From Bacillus yapensis (GTDB lineage Bacteria; Bacillota; Bacilli; Bacillales; Cytobacillaceae), in contig NZ_SUND01000004.1 in assembly GCF_005280205.1 (NCBI RefSeq), positions 1 to 64,000 of the forward strand: a stretch of DNA of 64,000 nt. The letters run 5' to 3'. Within the stretch, counting starts at the first letter, position 1. Each line of letters starts with the position of its first letter. The position numbers were made by a program, and so were the translations under genes. Positions 44,872 through 53,916 of the stretch are shown piece after piece. The notes under the pieces were generated by a model. That model ran no database searches and had not been told where the DNA came from. It saw nothing but the letters and a program-made list of their open reading frames with translations.

Positions 44872-46230
44872 TTAATTGATTTCAACTGGTTTCAAATTTT
44901 GAATACGAGGAACGACACCGAAGATGACAACTGCAATTAAGACTGGCAATAACCAACCAAGCCCTTGGTTGTACAACGGTAGTACTTTCTCATAAAAATT
45001 AATGATTGCTTGTAACCAACTGAAGTAAGCAATCTCTAGAGAATCACATAAAGTCTTTAGTCCATCTACAAAACTGATCATAAATGCGACAGCCGTACCT
45101 GCTACATAGACGATTCTTGCGTGATTAAAAAGTGGTGATAAAAATGCCAAAATCATTAATGTTACGGCCAATGGATATAAGAACATCAATACAGGAATTG
45201 AGAATGTAATGATGTTCGCTAATCCGAAATTCGCAATGACAAATGAGAATACAGAAAAGAACCATACAAAGGCTTTGTAACTTACCTTTGGAAAAAGGGT
45301 ATGGAAATATTCGCCGCAAGCTGTGATTAAACCAATACTCGTTGTAAGACAAGCTAAGATAATAATAACAGCCAACATGATAGAACCAAATGTTCCGAAG
45401 TAATAGGACGATGCCTCGCTAAGAACTGGTCCTCCAGTCTCAAATAAGCCAATTTTTCCTACACTTGTTGCTCCTAAGTAAGCAACACCTACATATATAA
45501 TAGCTAGTAAAGAAACTGCAATGATACCTGTTTTAACCGTTGCCGATAGAATTTCATTTTTTGATGTGATGCCCATTCCCCGAATCGCATTAATGACAAT
45601 AATTCCAAATACAAGTGATGCTAAGGCATCCATTGTGTTATAACCTTCAATAAATCCTTTTGCAAATGCTCCACTCGAATAAGCAGCTTGCGGTGCTTCA
45701 ATCGAACCCATTGGGTTTACTAGCACCATCACAAGTAGTACAAACAAAAGCACGATAATCGCTGGCGATAGAATTTTCCCAACACGGTCAACAATCTTCG
45801 CTGGATTTAAAGATAACCAAAGTGTGATGCCAAAGAATACGAATGTGAAAATTAATAATCCAATTTGTGTGAAGTCATCGCTTATGAACGGTGCAATCCC
45901 GATATCGTAAGCAACAGTCCCTGTTCGTGGTGTTGCAAAAAACGGTCCAATCGTTAAATATAGTAACGCTGTAAAAAAGACAGCATATTTTGGATGAATT
46001 CGACTTGCTAGCTCCTGTAGATTGGAACTTCCAGAAAAACCGATGGCTAAAAGGCCAAATAGTGGCAGCCCTACTCCTGTTACCAAAAATCCAATCACTG
46101 CTGGCCAAATATTTGAACCTGCGTTTTGCCCTAATTGAGCAGGGAAAATAAGGTTTCCTGCGCCGAAGAATAAGGCAAATAGCATAACTCCGATGACAGA
46201 ATAAGATGAGAATGATAGCTTGTTTTTCAT
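44872..46230 (-). CDS. brnQ: Branched-chain amino acid:cation symporter BrnQ (LIVCS)
   Basis: This 452-residue protein has 12 membrane segments, beginning LFFGAGNLIFPAQLGQNAGS and including GYNTMDALASLVFGIIVINA, both typical of BrnQ. It imports Leu, Ile and Val with Na+ or H+. The gene is monocistronic. The 5' region is short and AT-rich, and I see no T-box leader in it. Confidence 0.94.
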   Translation of the reverse strand: MKNKLSFSSYSVIGVMLFALFFGAGNLIFPAQLGQNAGSNIWPAVIGFLVTGVGLPLFGLLAIGFSGSSNLQELASRIHPKYAVFFTALLYLTIGPFFATPRTGTVAYDIGIAPFISDDFTQIGLLIFTFVFFGITLWLSLNPAKIVDRVGKILSPAIIVLLFVLLVMVLVNPMGSIEAPQAAYSSGAFAKGFIEGYNTMDALASLVFGIIVINAIRGMGITSKNEILSATVKTGIIAVSLLAIIYVGVAYLGATSVGKIGLFETGGPVLSEASSYYFGTFGSIMLAVIIILACLTTSIGLITACGEYFHTLFPKVSYKAFVWFFSVFSFVIANFGLANIITFSIPVLMFLYPLAVTLMILAFLSPLFNHARIVYVAGTAVAFMISFVDGLKTLCDSLEIAYFSWLQAIINFYEKVLPLYNQGLGWLLPVLIAVVIFGVVPRIQNLKPVEIN

Positions 46231-46467
46231 AAAAATAACTCCTTAGTTTTAAAACATTTTTGAATAATGTTATCTTACATTTATTTTTCAGAAAAAACAA
46301 TATATTATTCTGAAATATATTGAATATTTTTAGAATTGCATAATTTTACTATATTTATATGAAAAAAGACCGAGATTATTACTATACTATAAATAATAAA
46401 AATATTATAGATTTTCTTCACGAAACTATTATATGTCTTGGTACGTCTTATTATTGGAGGTGATCTT

Positions 46468-47157
46468 TTGTCAATAAAATCCAAAATCATAACAGTTGTT
46501 CTTATCCTTTTAATATCGACAATCGTATTGTTTCGCAAAGGAATCATTCTTGATTATGTCGGGATTCATCTAGAAAATCCTTTTGTTAAAGAAATTCAGG
46601 TACCTGCTCTTTATGCCGAAGTGGACAGGAATCATAATGATATCCCAGACCCTCTTGATATTGTTTATGCAGCACGCAAAGAAGTAAAGGAACGGACCAA
46701 GTATGAAAGCAATTATTATGATGGTGGTTACCCTCCTGATGGTGAAGGTGTCTGTACGGATGTCATTTGGCGAGGTTTAATGGGCGCAAACATTCTCTTA
46801 AAGGATTTGATCGACAAAGACATTGCCAACAATTTAGAGCTATATCCACGAGTGGATGGAATTCCTGATCCGAATATTGATTTTCGCAGAGTGCCCAATC
46901 AATACGTTTATTTTGAAAGATTTGCAGAATCGTTAACAACCGAGCTTAAAGCTGGTGATGTGGAAAATTTGCAACAATGGCAGCCAGGAGATATTATTGT
47001 CTTTCTGGATGGCTATCATCATGTCGGAATTGTATCGGATAAGCGAGCAAAAGATGGAACTCCATACTTCATACATAATAATCCCCCATTTGCTGCAGAA
47101 GTGAAACTCAGTTCCTTTAAAACCCCCATCGCAGGACATTATCGTTGGAAGTATTAA
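46468..47157 (+). CDS. DUF1287 family exported protein
   Basis: This 229-residue protein has an N-terminal membrane anchor (residues 5-22) and a DUF1287 domain: PALYAEVDRNHNDIPDPLDI (a calcium-loop-like DxNxNDxxD), GEGVCTDVIWRGL with the conserved Cys, and WQPGDIIVFLDGYHHVGIVSD with a conserved His. Cys and His in this order suggest an NlpC/P60-like fold acting outside the membrane. The start is TTG at 46468, seven bases after GGAGG. Confidence 0.85.
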   Translation: MSIKSKIITVVLILLISTIVLFRKGIILDYVGIHLENPFVKEIQVPALYAEVDRNHNDIPDPLDIVYAARKEVKERTKYESNYYDGGYPPDGEGVCTDVIWRGLMGANILLKDLIDKDIANNLELYPRVDGIPDPNIDFRRVPNQYVYFERFAESLTTELKAGDVENLQQWQPGDIIVFLDGYHHVGIVSDKRAKDGTPYFIHNNPPFAAEVKLSSFKTPIAGHYRWKY

Positions 47158-47188
47158 AAAAATCCTTAGTATTCGCTAAGGATTTTTA
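47157..47188. terminator. Bidirectional terminator between the DUF1287 and DUF2161 genes
   Basis: AATCCTTAG (47161-47169) pairs with CTAAGGATT (47176-47184), with A and T runs on both sides. Confidence 0.85.
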
Positions 47189-47916
47189 GTATCTAATTCA
47201 TCTGTTTTTGAAGCATAGTAGTCAATCGCCTGTGGGAATTCTTTTAACTCTCTCTTCCCTTGCTCACTGAGAGTATAAATTCCCCTCTCGACTTTTTTAA
47301 ACCAGCCGTAGTAGTTTTGATGAAGTATGGAAAGGGTCTTCTCCCCTGTTCCCATTTGTCTAAGAGTTTTGGGAGCCAATGGTCCATATTTCTGTAAGCA
47401 ATAGGCGATATGTATACAACTTTCTTTGTACGCCGTCATTAGCTTCGTTTTATTACTCCCGCCAACGTTATCATTGAGATTACGGCCCTGAATTTCTTCA
47501 AGAAGCTTTTGCCGCTTTCGTTTATAGCTTTGAACACTGTATCTACTGTTAAAAGGACCAGGTGGAAAAATTACTTCTAGCTTTGCACTCGTTTTTAAAA
47601 AGGTGACCATAATAAGTCCAAGCTCAAGTTTTTTAATGAGGTGACACATATCATGCCACTTCTTAGAATTTCGCTTATATTTCGGTTTGGGAATGGCGAT
47701 ATAGACTTGATCCGTCAATCGTTGTCTGTTGGCTGCTTGAATGAGTAAATCCACATTTAAATTCAGCTTCAATTCGATAATGACGAGCTCCTCATCCTTT
47801 ACGGCAACAACATCACAATCGTTTACTTCCCCATAGACTTCGTACCCCAGACTATTAAAATGTTTTTGTACCGGTTTAAAGAGATCGACTTCATATAATT
47901 TATTTTTTCTATCCAT
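47176..47916 (-). CDS. DUF2161 family PD-(D/E)xK nuclease-like protein
   Basis: This 246-residue protein has the PD-(D/E)xK pattern near its N-terminus (VNDCDVVAVKDEELVIIELKLN, with Asp and the E-x-K). A winged-helix-like C-terminus follows (GPLAPKTLRQMGTGEKTLSIL, YGWFKKVERGIYTLSEQGK). The family is classed as a putative phosphodiesterase. Its substrate is unknown; a DNA-repair or restriction-like role is possible. ATG 47916 follows AGGAGA. Confidence 0.82.
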   Translation of the reverse strand: MDRKNKLYEVDLFKPVQKHFNSLGYEVYGEVNDCDVVAVKDEELVIIELKLNLNVDLLIQAANRQRLTDQVYIAIPKPKYKRNSKKWHDMCHLIKKLELGLIMVTFLKTSAKLEVIFPPGPFNSRYSVQSYKRKRQKLLEEIQGRNLNDNVGGSNKTKLMTAYKESCIHIAYCLQKYGPLAPKTLRQMGTGEKTLSILHQNYYGWFKKVERGIYTLSEQGKRELKEFPQAIDYYASKTDELDTKNP

Positions 47917-48010
47917 AATATTTCTCCTCATGCTTCATGAAAGTTAGTATAACATGACTGAGAAATAATTTTACCCTCCTGATGGAAAAATAAAGATGGA
48001 GGTGATCTAA

Positions 48011-48130
48011 ATGAAGAAAGATAACGAAAATAATGAACAAGAGTTGATGGATAAGGTCAATCAAACCTTTGATGAAATGGTAGAGGATGTGAAGAATATG
48101 GTACACGATGGTTCAGAGAAAGATAAATAA
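48011..48130 (+). CDS. Small acidic hypothetical protein
   Basis: This 39-residue ORF (MKKDNENNEQELMDKVNQ ...) follows GGAGGTGATC, a strong ribosome site. It is acidic, helical and without Cys. No family was recognised. The start site and coding pattern make it likely real. Confidence 0.6.
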   Translation: MKKDNENNEQELMDKVNQTFDEMVEDVKNMVHDGSEKDK

Positions 48131-48200
48131 CGATTGTGCTTGAGCGAGTGTAGTTTTTATAGGATAATATTCCCATATATATTTCGAGGGGGATATTAAG

Positions 48201-48698
48201 ATGCTCGCATTTGATGAACTTGATCACCAGTACTATATGGGCGAAGCGTTAAAGGAAGCGAATGAAGCAGGACAACGTGGCGATCGACCAATTGGAGCAG
48301 TCATTGTTTACGATGGAAAGATCATTTCGAGAGGGTCTAATCGAATTGAAACAAAATCTAGTAATATTGCTCATGCTGAAACAAACGCGATGCATAACTG
48401 TGCTGCCTTTTTAAATAAACATGCTAGAGAATGCGTCATCTATACAACTGTTGAGCCATGTATTATGTGTCTAACAACGATTGTCATGGCAAACATCCGC
48501 CACGTTGTCTTTTCGGTCGAAGACAAATATATGAAAATGGAACTGTTTATCAATTCAAATCCTTATATTAAAGAACGACTATATCACTATATGGGTGGTA
48601 TTTTGCAAGATGAATCTAGTAAGTTAATCAAAACTTACTCCCCATTTATGGCTGAAGTCGTATTAAATGGTACTCGACCAAGATTGAATATTAAATAA
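48201..48698 (+). CDS. Zinc-dependent nucleoside/cytidine-type deaminase
   Basis: This 165-residue deaminase has the zinc site HAE (His58, Glu60) and PCIMC (Cys87, Cys90), with the AVIVYDGKIISRGSN strand pair. The general shape is that of TadA/GuaD-type deaminases; the substrate (guanine, cytosine or tRNA adenosine) is not determined. A longer C-terminal tail than TadA argues against a housekeeping tRNA deaminase. GAGGGGG precedes the ATG. Confidence 0.87.
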   Translation: MLAFDELDHQYYMGEALKEANEAGQRGDRPIGAVIVYDGKIISRGSNRIETKSSNIAHAETNAMHNCAAFLNKHARECVIYTTVEPCIMCLTTIVMANIRHVVFSVEDKYMKMELFINSNPYIKERLYHYMGGILQDESSKLIKTYSPFMAEVVLNGTRPRLNIK

Positions 48699-48699
48699 A

Positions 48700-48732
48700 C
48701 CGAGCCAAAGTTCATTGACTTTGGCTCGGTTC
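48700..48732. terminator. Bidirectional terminator between the deaminase gene and pepF
   Basis: AACCGAGCCAAAG pairs perfectly with CTTTGGCTCGGTT around a 7-base loop. Confidence 0.93.
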
Positions 48733-48736
48733 GTCT

Positions 48737-50524
48737 TTAGAGTCCTGCAAACTCTTCTACTAGTTCTGTAAACTTCGTTAATGTATTTTTGATCGGCTCA
48801 GGATTTGTCAAATCGACACCTGTTTTTTTCAATAATTCTAGTGGATAATCCGAGCTTCCACTTTTCAGAAACTCAAGATAAGATTCTAGCGTTTCTTGAT
48901 CACCTTCAAGCAGTTTTGTCGCAATATGAATGGCTGAAGCAAATCCTGTTGCATATTTATAGACATAAAATGGTCGGTAGAAATGTGGAATTCTAGACCA
49001 CCCATACTTTACTTCCTCATCAAATACTAATGCATCTCCGTTGTATTCCTTGAATAAGGTTTCGTAAATTTGATTGAATACCTCTACATTCAATGGTTGG
49101 CCCTGCTCGGCTTTTTCATGTGTAAGCATTTCAAATTCTGCAAACATAACCTGCGTAAAGAATGTTCCTCTAAATTTATCAATAAAGTGATTTAATAAAT
49201 ATCGCTTGAGCTTTTCATCCTTTTCTTGTTCGAGCAAGTAATGAATTAATAACACTTCATTCACTGTTGAAGCGACTTCTGCGACAAAGATGCTATAGCG
49301 CGCTGAAATTTGTGGCTGGTACTGAGAGCTCAGTTTGCTGTGAACACCATGTCCGCATTCATGGACAAGCGTAAATAGGCTATCCAGATCATCCTGATGG
49401 TTTAGTAAAATGAACGGATGAACACCGTAAACACCTAAATTGTAGGCACCTGAACGTTTCCCTGGTGTTTCTCTTACATCAAAATAACGAGAACTCTTAA
49501 ATTGTTTCAGTGTCTCGACATAATCTTCACCTAGTGGCGCTAATGCTTTTAGCATTGTTTCATAGGCTTCGTCAAAAGAAATATCCTGCTTCACTCCACT
49601 CACCAATGGAACACTCATATCATATTGTCTTAACTCATCAAGCTCGAGTATTTCTTTACGAAGCTCGGTATATCGATGAAGAGGTGCAATATTTTCCTTA
49701 GTTGCTTTAATAAGATTTTCATATACTTCTTTTGGAACCATGTCTCCAAAGAGCGATTTTTCAAGAGCGGACGGATAGTGACGAATCTTTGATGTGGTGA
49801 CATTATTTTTAATAGCAGCTGATAGAGTTGAAGCAATCGAGTTTTTCATTTGTAGATAAGGCTTATAGTAAGCTTTGTACGCTTGTTTTCGTTTTTCACG
49901 GTCCTCATCTTCAATCAACTTCGAATACATCCCTCTTGTCAGTTCAACCGATTCTCCCTTTTTATTCGTAACTTCACCGAATTTAATATCAGCATTGTTA
50001 ATCATGCCAAAGGTTGTTGAAGGTGCTGAGAGTGCTTCGCCCAACTGGGAGAGAATCTCCTCTTGTTCTTTTGTTAAAACATGCTCTTTATAACGGAAGG
50101 ATTCGAATAAATCTTTTTCAAAGTATTCGAGACCTTTTTCCTCAGTGATATATCCTTTTAAAGTTGCTTCATCTAGACTTAGTAAAAATGGCATGAAAAA
50201 GGAAGTGTTTGCACTTACCTTCACACTGAGGCTTCGCGCTCGATCCAATAACGATTGGGATTCTGTTTTTCTCGTATCCTCATCCACTTTTAACATTGCA
50301 TATGCAAAGACATGATTAAATGTATACGATAGTTCCTCTTGCTTTTGCAAAAACTGAAACAAGTCCTGCCCTGTTTGAATAGCTCCATCGAATTTCTTAA
50401 GTTCATTAGAGAGCTGCTCAATCGTTTTTAGATCATCTTCCCACTTATGTATGTCAGAATAAATATCATCGAGGTTCCATTTTTCTGCTGTTGGTACTTC
50501 TTCTCTAGATTTGTATGTTTGCAT
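48737..50524 (-). CDS. pepF: Oligoendopeptidase F (M3 family)
   Basis: This 595-residue zinc metallopeptidase has the active-site helix LVHECGHGVHSKLS (HExxH type) and the downstream Glu ligand in FVAEVASTVNEVLL. It degrades short peptides in the cytoplasm. ATG 50524 is chosen because AAGGAG stands seven bases upstream; the frame continues 39 codons further without a site. Confidence 0.95.
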   Translation of the reverse strand: MQTYKSREEVPTAEKWNLDDIYSDIHKWEDDLKTIEQLSNELKKFDGAIQTGQDLFQFLQKQEELSYTFNHVFAYAMLKVDEDTRKTESQSLLDRARSLSVKVSANTSFFMPFLLSLDEATLKGYITEEKGLEYFEKDLFESFRYKEHVLTKEQEEILSQLGEALSAPSTTFGMINNADIKFGEVTNKKGESVELTRGMYSKLIEDEDREKRKQAYKAYYKPYLQMKNSIASTLSAAIKNNVTTSKIRHYPSALEKSLFGDMVPKEVYENLIKATKENIAPLHRYTELRKEILELDELRQYDMSVPLVSGVKQDISFDEAYETMLKALAPLGEDYVETLKQFKSSRYFDVRETPGKRSGAYNLGVYGVHPFILLNHQDDLDSLFTLVHECGHGVHSKLSSQYQPQISARYSIFVAEVASTVNEVLLIHYLLEQEKDEKLKRYLLNHFIDKFRGTFFTQVMFAEFEMLTHEKAEQGQPLNVEVFNQIYETLFKEYNGDALVFDEEVKYGWSRIPHFYRPFYVYKYATGFASAIHIATKLLEGDQETLESYLEFLKSGSSDYPLELLKKTGVDLTNPEPIKNTLTKFTELVEEFAGL

Positions 50525-50550
50525 AAGTGTACTCCTTTTTAAAGTTCTTG

Positions 50551-50916
50551 TTATAAAATATATGTCCCGATAATTCGATCTAGTTTTCGAACATCCACTT
50601 TTTTGTTTAAATTCAGTTTGAATTTTCCTGCTTTCGTCCATAATTCGAGCTCTGCATTTAAGTCAAGCATGCCTCCATTTTCAGAGGAATACATGATGAT
50701 GGATTTGAATGGAATGGTATAGACTTCGACTTTCTTTCCTGTAATTCCTTGTCGGTCCGCGATAATGATACGTTTATTTGTAACCACAGCTACATCGCGC
50801 ACTGTCTTGTAGGCTACTTCTGGTTTTTCTCCATCAACTAAGACGTTATAGATATCAGTAGGTACTTGTGTTTCTTCATAAAAAGTCCATGTCATCAACG
50901 TACTTAAATCTGCCAT
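50551..50916 (-). CDS. Bacterial PH-domain protein (bPH_1 type)
   Basis: This 121-residue protein is a single pleckstrin-like domain: EKPEVAYKTVRDVAVVTNKR, IIIADRQGITGKKVEVYTIP and KSIIMYSSEN, ending in an amphipathic helix. It has no membrane segment and no known activity. It probably precedes pepF in the same transcript (26 bases after its stop comes pepF's start). Confidence 0.8.
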   Translation of the reverse strand: MADLSTLMTWTFYEETQVPTDIYNVLVDGEKPEVAYKTVRDVAVVTNKRIIIADRQGITGKKVEVYTIPFKSIIMYSSENGGMLDLNAELELWTKAGKFKLNLNKKVDVRKLDRIIGTYIL

Positions 50917-51036
50917 TTTCTTCCCTCCAATGTTTTCCTATAATATATTAGGACCATATTCGTCTATTGATGTCAAATGGTTTGAAATGAAAAAACTTGA
51001 TGAACTGAATCACCAAGTTTGGCCTCAACCATTCTT

Positions 51037-51414
51037 TCATCTTTCTAATTCAATATATTCTCTAAGTAATTTCCAGTTTTCTTGCTCTTTTCTCCAAATG
51101 AACATACATTGTGCTGGAAAGGGCTCTCCGTTTATTCGATTCAACTCTCTACCCAAAATTAAATACTCCTCACCATTTTTTCGTTCTGTAATGGAATATG
51201 GTTCAAAGCTTTTCTCAGCATTCTCATATTGCTGTAAAACTCCATTAATATCATAATGGTAATCATATTCGTCGGGCTTATTTAAATTACCGTGACACCA
51301 GTATCCGATAAAATTTTTGGACATGAATTCTCGAATCATATCTCCGTCCTTACTTATAAAACCGTTATTCCATGCTTGGGTGTAATCGACAAGTACCTCA
51401 TTAATATCCTTCAT
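51037..51414 (-). CDS. NTF2/SnoaL-like domain protein
   Basis: This 125-residue cone-shaped alpha+beta protein starts with the typical NTF2-like helix (VLVDYTQAWNNGFISKDGDM) and ends in long strands (CMFIWRKEQENWKLLREYI). It may be an enzyme or binding domain; no catalytic residues can be assigned. AGGAGG lies four bases before the ATG. Confidence 0.75.
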   Translation of the reverse strand: MKDINEVLVDYTQAWNNGFISKDGDMIREFMSKNFIGYWCHGNLNKPDEYDYHYDINGVLQQYENAEKSFEPYSITERKNGEEYLILGRELNRINGEPFPAQCMFIWRKEQENWKLLREYIELER

Positions 51415-51515
51415 TGCATCCTCCTATTAATTTAATATTCTCTTTTGATTAAATATTCTAGAAAATGGATAGTTTTTCCTGTAAGATAAATGAAAAATGT
51501 CATGGAGGTTCAAAG

Positions 51516-51980
51516 ATGAATGAAAGGCACGAAGTTTTATTTAACCAATTGGCAACTTACCGGAGTGAGTTAATCGGTGTTGCACAATCGGTTACTGCTG
51601 AGGAAGCGGAAAGTATTCCGAATGGCTTTAATAACAACATACGTTGGAATTTGGGGCATGTCTATTTGGATCAGTATCTCTGGATCCAAGCGGTAACCAA
51701 AGAAAAGGCAAGCGTACCTGCTGGATTTCAAAGTTGGTTTGGTTACGGCACTTCCCCTGCTGACTTTACTGAGGAAACTCCATCATTGGAAGAGTTAATT
51801 CAAATACTCCAGAAGCAACCAGAAGATATTAGAGAAGCTTATGGGGAGCGGTTAGAGGAGGAACTGGCACCTACTGAAATGGGGATGCATACGATTGAAC
51901 AAGTTTTAATCCGTACGATTTTTCATGAGGGCATGCATTTGCAAGTGATACTAGATATTAAGAAATGCCTTTACTTATAG
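51516..51980 (+). CDS. DinB family protein
   Basis: This 154-residue four-helix protein has the DinB metal-binding histidines: NLGHVYLDQYLW in helix 2 and IFHEGMHLQVIL near the end. Such proteins are damage-induced or bacillithiol/mycothiol-transferase-like; the substrate is unknown. ATG 51516 follows TGGAGG. Confidence 0.82.
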   Translation: MNERHEVLFNQLATYRSELIGVAQSVTAEEAESIPNGFNNNIRWNLGHVYLDQYLWIQAVTKEKASVPAGFQSWFGYGTSPADFTEETPSLEELIQILQKQPEDIREAYGERLEEELAPTEMGMHTIEQVLIRTIFHEGMHLQVILDIKKCLYL

Positions 51981-51999
51981 AAAGAGAGGAAAATAGAAT

Positions 52000-52452
52000 T
52001 TGACTAGTTTCATGATTAGACAAGCTTCAACAGCAGACGTTCCTCAATTAAAGGACTTAATGCTTTCGTACATTGTTGATTTTTATCATCAACAGAAACC
52101 AAATGAAGATGAGTTAGTTGGGTTAATCCACCATTTAATCAACAATCCTTCTTCAGGATTACAGTTTGTGGCAGAAGAGAATGGTGAGCTGCTTGGTTTT
52201 TCTACTTTGTATTTCACTTTTAGCACGTTAAAGGTGAAAAAAGCGGCTATCTTAAACGACCTGTTCGTCTCTCCGAGTGCAAGAGGTATAAAGATCGGAG
52301 AAGCTCTTTTTCAAAAAAACGTAGACTATATTCGTGCCAATGATTTTGCTTCAATGACATGGGAAACAGCTAAGGATAATGTTGTTGCTCAAGGCTTGTA
52401 TAATAAGATGGGCGGTCAACTATCGGAATGGCTCGTTTATGAGATTCATTAA
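52000..52452 (+). CDS. GNAT family N-acetyltransferase
   Basis: This 150-residue acetyltransferase has the motif A region DLFVSPSARGIKIGEALFQ for acetyl-CoA pyrophosphate binding and a terminal WETAKDNVVAQGLYNKMGGQ. TTG 52000 is nine bases from AGAGGA and is preferred to ATG 52012. It lies 19 bases after the DinB gene and may be co-transcribed. Confidence 0.87.
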   Translation: MTSFMIRQASTADVPQLKDLMLSYIVDFYHQQKPNEDELVGLIHHLINNPSSGLQFVAEENGELLGFSTLYFTFSTLKVKKAAILNDLFVSPSARGIKIGEALFQKNVDYIRANDFASMTWETAKDNVVAQGLYNKMGGQLSEWLVYEIH

Positions 52453-52470
52453 TTTTTCAGAGGTGAAAAC

Positions 52471-52851
52471 ATGCGAGAACTACAGAAATTTACTGAAAGC
52501 TATCAGAGAGAATTAAATTGGCATATAAACGACGAAAATTATCAGCAAACGAAGGAATCCCTTTTACATAACTATATGCTTTTAACAACCGAGGTCGCAG
52601 AGGTTGCTGAGGAATTCAGAAAGGCATTTAATATGGTGTACAAGGAAGCGGAAAATGGAATGGATCCAAATGCGGCATTTGCCGAAGCAAAATCGCTTAT
52701 CAAAAAAGATGTAGGTAAGGAATTAGCTGATTGTATAGCTTATATTTGTAAGTTCGCTAATTTCTTTGAAATTGATTTGGAAGAAACGTTTTATGAAAAA
52801 ATGGATGAAGTTAAAAATCGTTCCAATAAGAATCGGAAGCTTCCGACTTAG
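52471..52851 (+). CDS. MazG-like nucleotide pyrophosphohydrolase
   Basis: This 126-residue all-alpha protein has the NTP-PPase pattern: EVAEVAEEFRKAF (ExxE) and KELADCIAYICKFANFFEID (ExxD). It should cleave non-canonical NTPs or dNTPs to monophosphates. It follows the acetyltransferase by 18 bases; the two with DinB form a likely operon. Confidence 0.83.
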   Translation: MRELQKFTESYQRELNWHINDENYQQTKESLLHNYMLLTTEVAEVAEEFRKAFNMVYKEAENGMDPNAAFAEAKSLIKKDVGKELADCIAYICKFANFFEIDLEETFYEKMDEVKNRSNKNRKLPT

Positions 52852-52861
52852 TAAAAATTAG

Positions 52862-52889
52862 GGGGATAAGCCATTAGTGGCCTATCCCC
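52862..52889. terminator. Bidirectional terminator between the MazG-like and MscS genes
   Basis: GGGGATA-A-GCC pairs with GGC-C-TATCCCC. The flanks are T-poor on one side. Confidence 0.75.
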
Positions 52890-52896
52890 TCTTCTA

Positions 52897-53754
52897 TTAT
52901 CCTAATGATTTTTCTTTACTCCCACCGTCTTTATGAACAAACACTTGGTGTGGGAACGGTATTTCAATCCCATGTTGTTCAAATGCTTCTTTAAACTCCT
53001 TACGCAATTGACGCTCGACTTCAAATTGCTCGCCATTTACGGTCTTCGCAATGACTCGGATCACAACATCGGACGCTCCAAAGGCTTGTACACCAAGAAC
53101 ATTAGGCCCCTCAACAATTTTATCATTTGTAGATGCGATACGATCGCATACTTCTTTCATCACATCGGTGACTTTGTCTAAATCGTCATTATAGGAGACG
53201 CTGATATCGACAAGGGCTCTCATATTTCCGCGTGAATGGTTACTTACAGTTAGAATTTCACGGTTAGGAATATAGTGTAACGTACCATCAAGTCCACGTA
53301 ACTGTGTTGTTCTTAATCCAACTGCTTCGACGACACCATCAAAATTGCCAATTGTGACATAATCGCTTACATCAATTTGTCTTTCGAGTAACAAGAAAAA
53401 TCCTGTAACGACATCACTGACAAGACCTTGTGCACCAAAACCAATTGCAAGTCCGACGATCCCTGCTCCGGCAATTAGACTAGCTACTGGAATTCCAAGA
53501 ATGCTAAATAATGTGGCAGCGACAATGAAAATTAAAGCATAAGAGAAAATATTCTCCGTCAGCTTATGTAAGGTTAATGTTCTACCTTCGGTAATCTCTT
53601 TTCGACTCAAGATTCTGTCATACGTTCGGTCGATAATTTTATAACCAATTTTTCTTATTAAAATAAACGCAACGATGACCCCGACGATTTTTAGAGCGAT
53701 CAATCCTGCATCTATGGAAAGACCTTCCCAGTCTATCTTTTCTAGGTTGAACAT
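52897..53754 (-). CDS. Small-conductance mechanosensitive channel (MscS family, YkuT-like)
   Basis: This 285-residue protein has three membrane segments. TM3 carries the Gly/Ala-rich pore helix (VASLIAGAGIVGLAIGFGAQ), the LVSDVVTGFFLLLERQ stretch and the beta domain (DYVTIGNFDGVVEAVGLRTT, HYIPNREI). It protects cells against hypo-osmotic shock. Monocistronic. Confidence 0.92.
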   Translation of the reverse strand: MFNLEKIDWEGLSIDAGLIALKIVGVIVAFILIRKIGYKIIDRTYDRILSRKEITEGRTLTLHKLTENIFSYALIFIVAATLFSILGIPVASLIAGAGIVGLAIGFGAQGLVSDVVTGFFLLLERQIDVSDYVTIGNFDGVVEAVGLRTTQLRGLDGTLHYIPNREILTVSNHSRGNMRALVDISVSYNDDLDKVTDVMKEVCDRIASTNDKIVEGPNVLGVQAFGASDVVIRVIAKTVNGEQFEVERQLRKEFKEAFEQHGIEIPFPHQVFVHKDGGSKEKSLG

Positions 53755-53916
53755 AACATCATCCTCTCTATTTCAACATTTCAGTCATTAGTGTACAAAA
53801 ATAAACTTAAAAGGTCTAGTTATTTTAGAACTAAATGATTCTTATACTCCACGAATTTTCGAAAAGGAAAGGAATATGATCTTGTAATAAGAGAATGATT
53901 TTGAAAGGAGTCTAGT

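Noticed and set aside
46231-46467. Search for a T-box leader or operator before brnQ
   Set aside because: The region is AT-rich, without the T-box consensus TGGNACC or a specifier hairpin.
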